This document shows, piece by piece, positions 39,701 to 48,183 of a DNA stretch of 64,000 bases; the stretch's first letter is position 1, and each line of letters begins with the position of its first letter. Source of the stretch: Silanimonas sp. (GTDB lineage Bacteria; Pseudomonadota; Gammaproteobacteria; Xanthomonadales; Xanthomonadaceae); NCBI RefSeq assembly GCF_027531545.1, contig NZ_JAPZSC010000007.1:33557-97556 (forward strand). Direction: 5' to 3'. Position numbers and translations under genes: made by a program. The notes beneath the pieces are model-generated. The model ran no database searches and was not told the DNA's origin. It saw only the letters and a list, made by a program, of their open reading frames with translations.

Positions 39701-39782
39701 GCACGCCCGGCGTCGGTCGGGCCGCCGCCGTCGTGGCGAGGCCGAACACCAGCAGGGCGCCGATCCATGTCGCGGTTCTCAT
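36747..39782 (-). CDS. Giant exported BNR/sortilin-like beta-propeller protein (paralogue 1)
   Basis: This 1011-residue protein has a signal peptide (WIGALLVFGLATTAAARP) and many Asp-box-type repeats, such as TTNDGGSFEPL, VSRDGGKTFAP, LTEDGGETW and RTDDGGSTWRR, that build sortilin/VPS10-like beta-propellers. Domains continue to about residue 880, followed by a C-terminal beta-rich region. The family (COG4447-type) is abundant in Bacteroidetes and xanthomonads and is thought to act at the cell surface, but the substrate is unknown. It is divergent from a TonB-dependent receptor and a paralogue lies at 43554. Confidence 0.8.
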   Translation of the reverse strand: MRTATWIGALLVFGLATTAAARPTPGVPSTPEQRAAAWQQHQRMEAASPFRGLGWRSIGPTEQGGRVMDFASVPGQPYTYYVAYATGGVWKTTNDGGSFEPLTDRLPNTVVGAIAVDPSAPETLWIGSGEPSAARSNYGGHGMFVSRDGGKTFAPKGLAGTDRIASIVVDPRDGRRVLVAAAGKLYSPGGQRGVFLTEDGGETWTHVLVPSNDWTGASDLVIDPSRPDVLYAALWDRQRAPWQFTEAGDGSGIHKSNDGGRTWRRLDGGLPQGDTVGRIGLAVARSQPDTVYATIDHWAPLPEALQDLGDRPLSPQRLKAMSREEFLAQDPAEIEGFIRGADLPVELDAKTLLDGVRDGSITLPMLISRLEDGNAALFDNPTWGHTVWRTDDGGSTWRRTHDTPIREVTYSYGYYFAEIAVDPSDAERVYTMGVPLIVSSDGGKTWEGYTNHPSVHVDHHSLWIDPNHPQRLLLGNDGGLDVSHDRGVTWRKLDAQPVGQFYTIYADMAEPYNVYGGLQDNGTWKGSSRTRWELGEDWSFLNGGDGMWVAVDDESGDTYTGYQFGYYTRIDREGRRHDVRPRAPLAEPVLRFNWSTPVILSPHDARTVYMAANRLYRSFDRGRSWTAISPDLTRSTRRGNVPFATITSVSESPLHFGRIGVGTDDGHVHVTRDGGARWQQVDARLPADRWVSRVELSRHAEERLYLALNGYRQDDDRVYLYRSDDFGKSWTSIAAGLPSEPVNVIREDTVNPDVLYVGTDRGVYVSLDRGQAWQALDGGLPNVPVHDLFVHPRDRELIAGTHGRSAWVVDVLPVQQLDATVRASAVHLFHIDGLQASRDWRRRPDPWFDRPEHLPELRGTFWAKQAGTVQFRLLDAKDRPLAQFERAAIDGLNSFAWGLQLDAGLVAAAEKQALEALAADQRGLRQNQPYAESIRLGHRLYPVPGRYTLEVAHAGATHRSAFDIEAPKAPTPRWTPPFKLRGDDEGGRTQNDERPHPRAGARGRPFAMPGK

Positions 39783-39931
39783 GCAAGGTCTCCGAAGTGT
39801 GGCGGTCGAGGCGCCGAGGGATGCGCCGCCAGTGTGTGCCATGCACTGCGCGCCGGGTAGGTGCCGGCACCCGGCTCGGCTATCCTCGCCGCGCCCCGAA
39901 GGCCGGCGACGTCGGCCATGGAGACCGGTAC

Positions 39932-41860
39932 GTGGTCCACGCTGTACAACGCCGTGCGCTGGTCGCTGCGATGCTCGCCGCCTTGCTCGCCGCCCCGCAG
40001 GCCCAGGCCCAACCGGAAGACGAGGAGGCTCCGCTTCCCCCGCCGCCCGCCGAGGCACCGCCGACGCGGCTCGGTCCGGTCGAGGTGACCGCACGAGGGA
40101 CCGCGGCCGACTGGCCGAGCGCGCTGGCCACCGACACGCTCGACTACCGCGAGGCCGTCGCCGCGCCCGTCGACGTGCAGGACTGGGTGCTCCGCACGCC
40201 CGGCGTGGCCGCCACCGGACAGAACGGTCTGTTCGAAACGTTCTCGATCCGCGGCAACGGCGGCAACGCCATCCTGACCTTGGTGGGCGGCATGCCGATC
40301 ACCGCCCAACGGCGCGCCGGCGTTCCGCTGTCCTTCGTCGACCCGCTGCTGCTCGGCGACGTCTCGGTGACGCGCGGCCCGGCGGTCACGCATTTCGGAC
40401 CGGGCGCCCTCGGCGGCGCGGTGTCGGTCGAGCCGCGTTGGTTCGAAGGCCCGACGCTGGGCGCCCGCCTCGCCAGCGGCGGCGACGAGCAGTTGCTCAT
40501 GGCGGCGACCGGCAGCGATGCCTTCTCGCTGGCCGTGGCACGCCACGAGGCCGGCAATACCGAGGCCCCCGACGGCACGCCACTGAACACGGCCTACCAG
40601 CGTGACTCGGCGGTGCTGCAGGTCCGCACGCGCGTCGGCGATCTCGACGTGGATGCCCTGCTGATGCCCTCGCGCAGCACCGACATCGGCAAGTCGAACA
40701 GCCGTTTCCCCGCGCGCAGCACAACCTACCCGATCGACCGCCACAGCATCGGCCGCATCCGCCTGCGCCACGCCAACGGCCTCGAACTCGGCCTGCGCGG
40801 GCATGCGCAGCGCCTCGACACGCTCAACCAGCGCCCGGGCTCGCCCGACACCTTCGCTTCGATCGAAAGCACGGACCTCGGCCTCACGCTGCAGCGCCGC
40901 TTCCAGGCCGGCGCGCTGGATTACAACCTCGGGCTCGAATACCTCGGCCGCCGCGACGTCGACGGCTTCGACGCCCGCGGCACGCTCGCCAACCGCACGT
41001 ACAGCCTGCAGGACGCGCGCGAAGCCAACCTCTCGGTGTTCGCGATCGCCAATTGGGCGCTGTCCACAACGCTCGACCTCGAACTGGGCGCGCGTGGCAC
41101 GCGCGTCACGCAGCGCCAGCGCGGCGCCGAGGCCGACGATGCCGATGCCGCCTTCACCGCCGGAGCCGTGTGGCGGCCGACCGCGGGCACGCGTTGGACG
41201 CTCAACCTGTCCTCCGGCTACCGCTTCCCGACACTGGAGGAACGCTACTTCAGCGGCGTGACCGCGCAGGGCGACATCGCCGGCAATCCGGACCTCGGCT
41301 CGGAGCACTCGCTGGGCATCGACCTCGGCTTCGGCTGGAACACCGGCCCGTGGTCCGGCTCGACGCACGTGTGGCGGATGGGCGTCGACGACCTCATCCA
41401 GCTGGCCCGCCTGCAGGGCGACCTCAACGGCTACGTGAACATCGGCGAGGCGCGGCTCTACGGCGCGGAGACCGAGGTCGACCTCCGCCTCGACGAACGA
41501 TGGTCGCTGCGCGCCAGCGGGGCGTGGACGCGGGGCGAGGATCGGCGCACCGGCCTAGCGCTCTACGGCATCGGCCCGCCCGATCTGGCGCTCGAAGCGC
41601 GCCACGAGGGCGTTCGCCACGCCTTCGCCGTGCGTTATGCGCATCGCTCGCGGATGCAGCGGCCCGGCTTCGAGGAAGTGGCGCGGAGCGCCGTCGACAC
41701 CCTCGACCTCGATGCGGGTTTCCGGCTGCGCGACGACCTCGAGCTGCGCGTGTTCGTGCGCAACGCGCTCGACCAGCGCTACTTCGCCACCGCCGACGTG
41801 CTCTCCGCCCTGGCGCCGGAACGTTCGATCGGCCTGCAGTTGCTCTGGCAAGGGCGCTAG
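39932..41860 (+). CDS. TonB-dependent outer-membrane receptor
   Basis: This 642-residue receptor has a signal peptide (RRALVAAMLAALLAAPQAQA), a TonB-box-like VEVTAR near residue 50, a plug domain (DWVLRTPGVAATGQNGLFETFSIRGNG) and a 22-strand barrel with YRFPTLEERYFSG and VFVRNALDQRYFAT. It should import a ligand with energy from TonB-ExbBD. The GTG at 39932, with GGAG eight bases upstream, yields a complete signal peptide; the ATG at 39971 would leave a very short one. The final residues LLWQGR lack the usual terminal aromatic. It is divergent from the giant propeller gene. Confidence 0.88.
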   Translation: MVHAVQRRALVAAMLAALLAAPQAQAQPEDEEAPLPPPPAEAPPTRLGPVEVTARGTAADWPSALATDTLDYREAVAAPVDVQDWVLRTPGVAATGQNGLFETFSIRGNGGNAILTLVGGMPITAQRRAGVPLSFVDPLLLGDVSVTRGPAVTHFGPGALGGAVSVEPRWFEGPTLGARLASGGDEQLLMAATGSDAFSLAVARHEAGNTEAPDGTPLNTAYQRDSAVLQVRTRVGDLDVDALLMPSRSTDIGKSNSRFPARSTTYPIDRHSIGRIRLRHANGLELGLRGHAQRLDTLNQRPGSPDTFASIESTDLGLTLQRRFQAGALDYNLGLEYLGRRDVDGFDARGTLANRTYSLQDAREANLSVFAIANWALSTTLDLELGARGTRVTQRQRGAEADDADAAFTAGAVWRPTAGTRWTLNLSSGYRFPTLEERYFSGVTAQGDIAGNPDLGSEHSLGIDLGFGWNTGPWSGSTHVWRMGVDDLIQLARLQGDLNGYVNIGEARLYGAETEVDLRLDERWSLRASGAWTRGEDRRTGLALYGIGPPDLALEARHEGVRHAFAVRYAHRSRMQRPGFEEVARSAVDTLDLDAGFRLRDDLELRVFVRNALDQRYFATADVLSALAPERSIGLQLLWQGR

Positions 41861-41875
41861 GCCCTCCGCGCGGCC

Positions 41876-42649
41876 TCACAGCAGGCCGCTGACGAGCCCC
41901 AGCCCGACCACGAACAGCAGCGCGGCAACGAGGCGCTGCACCCCGACCAGCGTGACCTTGTGCATCAAGCGGGTGCCGGCGAAGGCCCCGGCGAACGCGG
42001 CCACCGAGGCGCTCGCCGCCAAGCCCCAATCGATCGAGGCCGCCTGTTCGGCCATGGCGGTGGCGTAGACGCCGAGGCGGCTCAGGTCGACCGCGAGGGC
42101 CACCAGCACGCCCGTGCCAAGGTAGGCCTCCTTGCCGAGGCCAGCCTTGACGAGGAACAGGCTGCGCAGCGCGCCCTGGTGGCCGGACAGGCCGCCGAAA
42201 AAGCCGCTCAGCAGGCCGCCCAGCGGGAGGAAGCGCTTCGGCACACTCAGGCGCGCGAAGCGGGGCGACATCTCCAGCACGGCGAAGACGAGGATCAGGC
42301 TGCCGATGGCCAGCTTCACCGGATGCACGGACTGCTCGGCATCGAACAGCGGGTAGCGGAGGATCGGCGGCAGGTCCGCGAGCGCGGTCAGGACCCAGGC
42401 GCCGACGAACGCGGCGAGCAGCGACGGCAGGCCGAAGGCCAGCAGCACCGAGCGGTCCGCGTGCCTTCCGAGCATCGCCGCCTTGAAGACGTTGTTGGCG
42501 AGGTGCACGACAGCGGTGAGGGCGATGGCCACCTCCAGCGGGAAGAACAGCGCCACCACGGGCATCAGCAGGGTGCCGAGCCCGAATCCCGAGAACAGCG
42601 TGAGCATCGAGGCCAGCAGTGCGCAGGCCGAGACGATGATCCATTCCAC
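41876..42649 (-). CDS. TauE/SafE family sulfite/anion exporter-like membrane protein
   Basis: This 257-residue inner-membrane protein has about eight predicted helices in the TauE/SafE pattern: LFSGFGLGTLLMPVVALFFP in the first half and LSGFFGGLSGHQGALRSLFL in the second. The two halves are homologous inverted units. Members export sulfite, sulfoacetate or other organic anions. The substrate is not readable. It is convergent with the TonB-dependent receptor, 15 bases apart. Confidence 0.85.
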   Translation of the reverse strand: MEWIIVSACALLASMLTLFSGFGLGTLLMPVVALFFPLEVAIALTAVVHLANNVFKAAMLGRHADRSVLLAFGLPSLLAAFVGAWVLTALADLPPILRYPLFDAEQSVHPVKLAIGSLILVFAVLEMSPRFARLSVPKRFLPLGGLLSGFFGGLSGHQGALRSLFLVKAGLGKEAYLGTGVLVALAVDLSRLGVYATAMAEQAASIDWGLAASASVAAFAGAFAGTRLMHKVTLVGVQRLVAALLFVVGLGLVSGLL

Positions 42650-42798
42650 GGCCTTCCCCCTCTCGCTGTTCCGCCGTCCCGATGCCCCGCGGCGCGACGT
42701 GACTTCCGGCCTATGGGCCCACCCCCAACGGCGCCTAGACTGCCATCGGTGAAGAGCAAGTCAATTGCGGCCACCGCGCCGCGTCCTGGGGAGGACAC

Positions 42799-43539
42799 AT
42801 GGTGAAGATCCTGAATGCGCTGGCCGCAGGCCTGTGCCTGGCGGCGGCATCCACCGCTTCGGCCATGAGCGCCGAAGAGCTCATTGCGAAGAACATCGAA
42901 GCCCGCGGCGGACTCGAGAAGATCCAGGCGATCGACGCGCTTCGCGCCACGGGTCGGCTGGTGTTCGCCCAAGGCGACTTCTCGATCGAGATGAGCTACC
43001 TCAACCTCGTTCGCGCCGGGGCCGGCTGCCGCACCGAGATCTCGCTGCAGGGCCTGACCGCCATCACGGCCTACGGCGGCGGCACGGGCTGGAACGTCTC
43101 GCCCTTCCAGGGCCGCCGCGATCCGGAGCGCATGTCCGCTGACGACGCCAAGTCGCTCGAGTACTGCGCCGACCTCGACGGCCCGCTGGTGGACTGGCAG
43201 GCCAAGGGCCACCAGGTCGAGTACCAGGGCACCGAGGACGTCGACGGCACCGAGGCGCACAAGCTCAAGGTGACGTTGAAGAACGGCGACGTGCAGACGA
43301 TGTACTTCGACCCGGACTACTTCCTCGAAATCCGCTCGCTCATGCAGACGACGGTCCGCGGCGTGAAGCAGGAGCAGGAGACCGACGTCGGCAACTACGA
43401 GCGGATCAATGGCGTGTACCTGCCGTTCTCGATCGAGTCCGGCCCCAAGGGCGGTCCGAAATCGCAGAAGGTCGAGATCGAGAAGATCGAAGCCGGCGTC
43501 GAGATCGACCCCGCCCAGTTCGCCTTCCCCACCCGCTGA
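42799..43539 (+). CDS. Exported LolA-like / outer-membrane lipoprotein-sorting-like protein
   Basis: This 246-residue protein has a signal peptide (LNALAAGLCLAAASTASAM) and a beta-sheet fold of the LolA/LppX type: AEELIAKNIEARGGLEKIQAI, then repeated beta strands with YEGTEDVDGTEAHKLKVTLK-like spacing (TEDVDGTEAHKLKVTLKNG) and ETDVGNYERINGVYLPFSIE. Such proteins carry lipids or lipoproteins across the periplasm. GGGGAGGA ahead of the ATG at 42799 is a strong ribosome-binding site. It lies 14 bases upstream of the second giant propeller gene, so the pair forms an operon. Confidence 0.75.
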   Translation: MVKILNALAAGLCLAAASTASAMSAEELIAKNIEARGGLEKIQAIDALRATGRLVFAQGDFSIEMSYLNLVRAGAGCRTEISLQGLTAITAYGGGTGWNVSPFQGRRDPERMSADDAKSLEYCADLDGPLVDWQAKGHQVEYQGTEDVDGTEAHKLKVTLKNGDVQTMYFDPDYFLEIRSLMQTTVRGVKQEQETDVGNYERINGVYLPFSIESGPKGGPKSQKVEIEKIEAGVEIDPAQFAFPTR

Positions 43540-43553
43540 CCGAGGACACGATC

Positions 43554-46500
43554 ATGAAGACCCATTCCCTGGTCGCGGCCATCGTCCTCGCCGCCAGCGG
43601 CACCGCCCTGGCCGCCGACGCCCCCGCCGTGCGCTTCGACAGCGCCACCATTTCCGGCCTCGGCGCCCGCAACATCGGCTCGGCCACCATGAGCGGCCGC
43701 ATCTCGGCGATCGCGGCGCATACCGACGCCGGCAAGGTGACCATCTACGCCGGCGCCGCCTCGGGCGGCATCTGGAAATCCGAAGACAGCGGCACGACCT
43801 ACGAGCCCATCTTCGACAAGCAGCCCGTGCAGTCGATCGGCGCGCTCGCGCTCGATCCCAATGATCCCGAGACGCTCTGGGTGGGCACCGGCGAAAGCTG
43901 GACGCGCAACTCGGTCTCGATCGGCAACGGCGTGTACCGCACGCGCGACGGCGGCAGCACCTGGGAGTACCTGGGCCTGCCGAACAGCGAGCGCATCACC
44001 AAGATCCTCGTGCATCCGAAGGACGGCAACACCGTCTACGTCTGCGCGCCCGGCAAGCTCTGGAGCGATTCCCCGGACCGCGGCCTCTACCGCACCCGCG
44101 ACGGCGGCGCGACCTGGCAGCTGGTGCTGAAGGGCCCGAACCTTTCCACGGGCTGCTCCGGCCTCACGATGGACCCAAGCAACCCCGACGTGATGTTCGC
44201 CGGCACCTGGGATTTCCGTCGCCAAGGCTGGACCTTCCGCTCCGGCGGCGAGGGCCCGACGGCCAACTCGGGTAGCGGTCTCTTCCGCTCCACCGACGGC
44301 GGCAGCACGTGGCGCGAACTGGCCGCGGGCAGCAACGGCCTGCCGGCCAAGCCTTTCGGCCGCGTCGAGGTCGAGATCGCGCCCTCCGATCCGAAGCGCG
44401 TCTATGCCTTCATCGAGGGCGTGGATTCGGCGCTGTACGCCTCGGAGGACGGCGGCGCGACGTGGGAGCAGCGCGACAAGAGCCAGATGATGGTCTGGCG
44501 CCCGTTCTACTTCGCCAACCTCATCGTCGATCCCACCAACGCCGATCGCGTCTTCAAGACCAACCTGCGGCTGATCGTCAGCACCGACGGCGGCAAGAGC
44601 TTCGCCGACACCGCCGGCGCCACCCACGCCGACTCGCACGACGTCTGGGTGAACCCGACCAACCCGCAGCACATCGTCATGGGTGACGACGGCGGCATGT
44701 GGTACAGCTACGACGGCGGCTCGCGCTGGTGGAAGGCCGACAACCTGCCGATCTCGCAGTTCTACCGCGTGGCGGTCGACCAGCAGGATCCGTACCAGGT
44801 GTACGGCGGCCTGCAGGACAACAGCTCGTGGATTGGCGACTCGAGCTACCCGGGCGGCGTCACCAACGACCGCTGGAACAACATCTACGGCGGCGACGGC
44901 TTCTGGGTGCTGCCCGACAACGCCGACCCGCGCTACGTCTACGCCGAGTACCAGGGCGGCAACATCACCGTGTTCGACCGCGAGACGCGCCTGGCCCGCG
45001 ACATCCAGCCGAAGGCCAACGCCGGCGAGAAGCTGCGCTTCAACTGGAACTCGCCGATGCACCTCTCGGCGACCAACAAGGGCTCGCTCTACCTCGGCGC
45101 GCAGTTCCTGTTCCGCACCCGTGACCGCGGCCAGAGCTGGCAGCGCATTTCGCCGGACCTGACCACCAACGACCCGAAGAAGCAGCAGCAGGAGCTGTCG
45201 GGCGGCATCACCGTCGACAACTCGTCGGCCGAGATGCACACCACGATCTTCTCGATCAGCGAATCGCCGCGCGACGCGAACACCATCTGGGTGGGCACCG
45301 ACGACGGCAACGTCCAGGTCACGCGCGACGACGGCAAGACCTGGACCAACGTCACGCGAAACCTGCGCGGCCTGCCGAGCGGGAACTGGATCTCGTGGGT
45401 CGAGGCCAGCCGCCACGACGCCGCCACCGCTTACGTCACCGTGGACCGCCACATGTGGGGCGACATGGACGCCCATGTGTTCGTCACCCGCGACCACGGC
45501 CGCACCTGGGCACGGATCGGCGGCGCCGATGACGGCATCCGCGGCTATGCCCACGTGATCAAGGAAGACCCGGTCGATCCTGATCTGCTGTTCCTCGGCA
45601 CCGAAAAGGGCCTGTGGATCAGCAACGACGGCGGCCAGCGCTGGGCCGAGTTCAAGGGCGGCGATTTCCCGAGCGTGGCGGTGCGTGACATCGCCGTGCA
45701 GGACCGCGAAAACGACATCGTGTTGGGCACGCACGGCCGCGGCCTGTGGATCATTGACGACGTTTCGCCGCTGCGCTCGCTGGACGCGACCACGCTGGCG
45801 AGCCGCGGCGCCTTCCTCGCCTCGCGCCCGGTGCAGCAGCGCATGGCCGGCGTGGGCGGCTGGTCCTCGGGCGATGCCGTGTTCACCGGGCCGAGCGCGC
45901 CCTCCGGTGCAGTCATCACCTACTACCAGCCGACACGCCACCTGTTCGGCCCGATCAAGCTCGAAATCCTCGATGCGGCCGGCAATGTCGTCGACACCAT
46001 CCCCGCCAGCAAGCGGCGCGGCATCAACCGCGTGACCTGGTCGATGCGCGTGCCGCCGCCGCGCGTGCCGAAGGGCGCGCAGGCCGCGTTCAACGCCTCG
46101 CAGGGCCCGCGCGTGCTGCCGGGCACCTACACCGTGCGCCTCACCAAGGGCGAGGACGTGTACGAAGCGCCCCTGCAGATCGGCCTCGACCGTCGCGCCA
46201 GCTACACGGCGGAGGATCGTCGCGTGCAGTTCGACGCGGCCATGCGCGTGCACGGCCTGTTCGGCGACATGAGCGGCCTGATGGATCGCATCGCCGGCAC
46301 GGCCGGCATGGCGGGCCAGATCGGCGGCTCGCTGCCGGAAGGTGATGCCCTTCGTACCGACCTCGAGGCCTACGTCGCCGCGGCGGAGGTGATCCGCAAG
46401 CGCATCGTCGCGACCACCGAGGGCGGCGCCATCACCGGCGAGATCCGCCTGCGCGAGCACACCGACGAGCTCTACGGCGCCCTGATGGGCTACGAAGGCC

Positions 46501-46760
46501 GCCCGGGTGAGAACCAGCTCGCGCGCATCGAGGTGCTGCTCGCCGACTACACCGCGATCGACGCCGACTTCGCCAAGCTGATGGCGGACCGCCTGCCGGC
46601 CCTCAACGAGGCCCTCAAGGCCAAGGGCCTGCCGGCCATCGCCGCCCCGCCCGCCGGCCCGCGAACCGCAGGCGTCCGCAGCGCCGACCTCGGCCAGAAC
46701 CGCGTGGCACGCACCGCCCGCAATCTGATCCAAGGCGCGCACCGCTCGCTCTCGCAGTAA
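43554..46760 (+). CDS. Giant exported BNR/sortilin-like beta-propeller protein (paralogue 2)
   Basis: This 1068-residue exported protein starts with a signal peptide (LVAAIVLAASGTALAAD) and has a long series of Asp-box-type repeats (KSEDSGTTYEP, RTRDGGSTWEY, RTRDGGATWQL, STDGGKSF). It shares repeat style, size and overall plan with the protein at 36747-39782 on the opposite strand. The C-terminal 150 residues are helical and hydrophilic, unlike paralogue 1. GAGGAC precedes the ATG. It follows the LolA-like gene by 14 bases. Function is unknown; surface peptide or glycan handling is a guess. Confidence 0.82.
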   Translation: MKTHSLVAAIVLAASGTALAADAPAVRFDSATISGLGARNIGSATMSGRISAIAAHTDAGKVTIYAGAASGGIWKSEDSGTTYEPIFDKQPVQSIGALALDPNDPETLWVGTGESWTRNSVSIGNGVYRTRDGGSTWEYLGLPNSERITKILVHPKDGNTVYVCAPGKLWSDSPDRGLYRTRDGGATWQLVLKGPNLSTGCSGLTMDPSNPDVMFAGTWDFRRQGWTFRSGGEGPTANSGSGLFRSTDGGSTWRELAAGSNGLPAKPFGRVEVEIAPSDPKRVYAFIEGVDSALYASEDGGATWEQRDKSQMMVWRPFYFANLIVDPTNADRVFKTNLRLIVSTDGGKSFADTAGATHADSHDVWVNPTNPQHIVMGDDGGMWYSYDGGSRWWKADNLPISQFYRVAVDQQDPYQVYGGLQDNSSWIGDSSYPGGVTNDRWNNIYGGDGFWVLPDNADPRYVYAEYQGGNITVFDRETRLARDIQPKANAGEKLRFNWNSPMHLSATNKGSLYLGAQFLFRTRDRGQSWQRISPDLTTNDPKKQQQELSGGITVDNSSAEMHTTIFSISESPRDANTIWVGTDDGNVQVTRDDGKTWTNVTRNLRGLPSGNWISWVEASRHDAATAYVTVDRHMWGDMDAHVFVTRDHGRTWARIGGADDGIRGYAHVIKEDPVDPDLLFLGTEKGLWISNDGGQRWAEFKGGDFPSVAVRDIAVQDRENDIVLGTHGRGLWIIDDVSPLRSLDATTLASRGAFLASRPVQQRMAGVGGWSSGDAVFTGPSAPSGAVITYYQPTRHLFGPIKLEILDAAGNVVDTIPASKRRGINRVTWSMRVPPPRVPKGAQAAFNASQGPRVLPGTYTVRLTKGEDVYEAPLQIGLDRRASYTAEDRRVQFDAAMRVHGLFGDMSGLMDRIAGTAGMAGQIGGSLPEGDALRTDLEAYVAAAEVIRKRIVATTEGGAITGEIRLREHTDELYGALMGYEGRPGENQLARIEVLLADYTAIDADFAKLMADRLPALNEALKAKGLPAIAAPPAGPRTAGVRSADLGQNRVARTARNLIQGAHRSLSQ

Positions 46761-46767
46761 GCCCCAA

Positions 46768-46793
46768 GCGCCCGGCAGTCCGCTGCCGGGCGC
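46768..46793 (+). terminator. Hairpin after giant propeller gene
   Basis: GCGCCCGGCA and TGCCGGGCGC form a perfect 10-bp stem around GTCCGC, seven bases after the stop at 46760 and before the YedK gene. No T-tract, but position suits termination. Confidence 0.55.
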
Positions 46794-46811
46794 GATCCCA
46801 CGCCATCGACC

Positions 46812-47492
46812 ATGTGCGGTCGCTTCACCCAGCTAGCGCCGTGGTCGGAGGTCTGGGCCTTCAGCCAGCCGCTCGTCCTTGCCGTGCCCGACGCGGCCGT
46901 CGAGCCGCGCTGGAACATCGCGCCGTCCACCGCGGCGTGGGTGATCGCCAGCGACGGCCACGGCGGCGCCAAGGCCGGCGCCATGCGCTGGGGCCTGGTG
47001 CCGCACTGGGCGCCGGACGCAAAGGGCGGCTTTTCGACGATCAATGCGCGGATCGAAACCGCGGCGGAGAAGCCCGCCTTCCGCGAGCCCTGGCAACGTC
47101 GCCGCTGCCTCGTGCCCGCCAACGGCTACTACGAGTGGGTGACGGATGCGCAGGGACACAAGCAGCCGTTCTACCTGCAAGCGGACGACGCCCCGCTGCT
47201 CATATTCGCGGGGCTGTGGGACCGCTGGAACGGCCCGGATGGTTCGCCGCTGTTGAGCTTCAGCATCGTCACCGAAGCGGCCGAGGGCGCGATCGCCGCC
47301 CTGCACCACCGCCGCCCGCTGATGCTGCAGGCCTCGCAGTTCGCCGATTGGCTCACCGCACCGTCGCCGGCGCTGGAGCCCCTGCTCGCTTCGGCGCCGC
47401 GACCGGCCCTGCGCTGGCACGCCGTGGGCCCCGCGGTCGGGAATCCGCGCAACGAGGGGCCGTCGCTGGTGGCGCCCGTCGTGTCGCCCTGA
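46812..47492 (+). CDS. yedK: SOS response-associated peptidase YedK/HMCES
   Basis: This 226-residue protein begins MCGRFTQ, so the catalytic Cys2 is exposed once the initiator Met is removed. Other family blocks are PRWNIAPST, MRWGLVPHWAPD, NARIETAAEKPAFREPW and RRCLVPANGYYEWV, with the active-site His in the LHHRRPLML segment. YedK forms a stable thiazolidine crosslink with abasic sites in single-stranded DNA, shielding them from breakage. The start is fixed by the Cys2 requirement. It stands alone between two hairpins. Confidence 0.93.
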   Translation: MCGRFTQLAPWSEVWAFSQPLVLAVPDAAVEPRWNIAPSTAAWVIASDGHGGAKAGAMRWGLVPHWAPDAKGGFSTINARIETAAEKPAFREPWQRRRCLVPANGYYEWVTDAQGHKQPFYLQADDAPLLIFAGLWDRWNGPDGSPLLSFSIVTEAAEGAIAALHHRRPLMLQASQFADWLTAPSPALEPLLASAPRPALRWHAVGPAVGNPRNEGPSLVAPVVSP

Positions 47493-47496
47493 CGAG

Positions 47497-47521
47497 TCGC
47501 CTTCGACAAAGCGTCGGGCGA
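47497..47521. terminator. Imperfect hairpin between convergent genes
   Basis: TCGCC-TT-CGAC and GTCG-GGCGA form a bulged stem with loop AAAGC between the convergent yedK and the gene ending at 47527. It is a weak bidirectional terminator candidate. Confidence 0.3.
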
Positions 47522-47526
47522 ACGGC

Positions 47527-48174
47527 CTACCGCGACAGCATGATCCCGCAGGTGACGCCGATGCAGCTCCCGGACGGCACATCAAGAACGAGGGAGTGGC
47601 CGAGGTCGCCGCGGGGAAAGGGCCGGCCGGCATCGAGCACGAAGATCACCGCGTGCGCCCCGGTGAGTCGCCCGGGAACCATGAAGTCCTTCTCGATGAC
47701 GAAGACATCCATCGCGCCCCCGGTCAGGCGCTCCGTTTCGATGGATTGTCCCGAAGCTCGTGCCGCCGTGGCCCAACGGGCGATGTCGGCCTGCGATCCA
47801 GGCCGCAGCTCGCCGCGGCGCAACGCCTCGATGAGGCCCGCACGACCTTCGGGAACAACGAACTCAGGGATAGCGGCCTCAGGAACAACCGCTTCGGCAA
47901 CCGTGGCCTGGGGCGCAGGACGTTCGGGTTCAACGGTGACAGACTCGACGGGCAACTGCGGCTGGGGAACCGAGGGCGCCTCGACGACGTCGGGAGGTTG
48001 GATCGCCTCCGGAACCGCCTCGGCAACTGGCGCCGGCGGAGGATCGGAATCCGCCGAAAACCGCAGCGACGCCGCGGCACCCAGGATGAGTGTCAGCACG
48101 AGCACCGCGGCAGGCAACAGCATCGACGAGCGCGGGCTTCGTCCGGACTCGATGGTCTTTCTCTGTCGTTCCAT
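47527..48174 (-). CDS. Hypothetical single-pass protein with Pro/Val/Glu-rich linker
   Basis: This 215-residue protein has a short cytoplasmic tail, one membrane helix (MLLPAAVLVLTLILGAAASL) and a linker of about 80 residues built from Pro, Val, Glu and Ala (PPPAPVAEAVPEAI, PQPQLPVESVTVEPERP). The C-terminal 90 residues form a small globular domain with two Cys near the end (SGSCIGVTCGIML). The layout recalls TonB-like or SPOR-like envelope spanners, but I do not recognise the domain. It is convergent with yedK and ten bases upstream of the M14 peptidase on the same strand order. Confidence 0.55.
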   Translation of the reverse strand: MERQRKTIESGRSPRSSMLLPAAVLVLTLILGAAASLRFSADSDPPPAPVAEAVPEAIQPPDVVEAPSVPQPQLPVESVTVEPERPAPQATVAEAVVPEAAIPEFVVPEGRAGLIEALRRGELRPGSQADIARWATAARASGQSIETERLTGGAMDVFVIEKDFMVPGRLTGAHAVIFVLDAGRPFPRGDLGHSLVLDVPSGSCIGVTCGIMLSR

Positions 48175-48183
48175 CGCGCGACC

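Noticed and set aside
43395..46742. Minus-strand ORF of 1115 residues opposite the giant propeller gene
   Set aside because: Repeated Asp-box codons in a GC-rich gene leave long open antisense frames. The translation has no family features and the plus-strand protein is clearly real.
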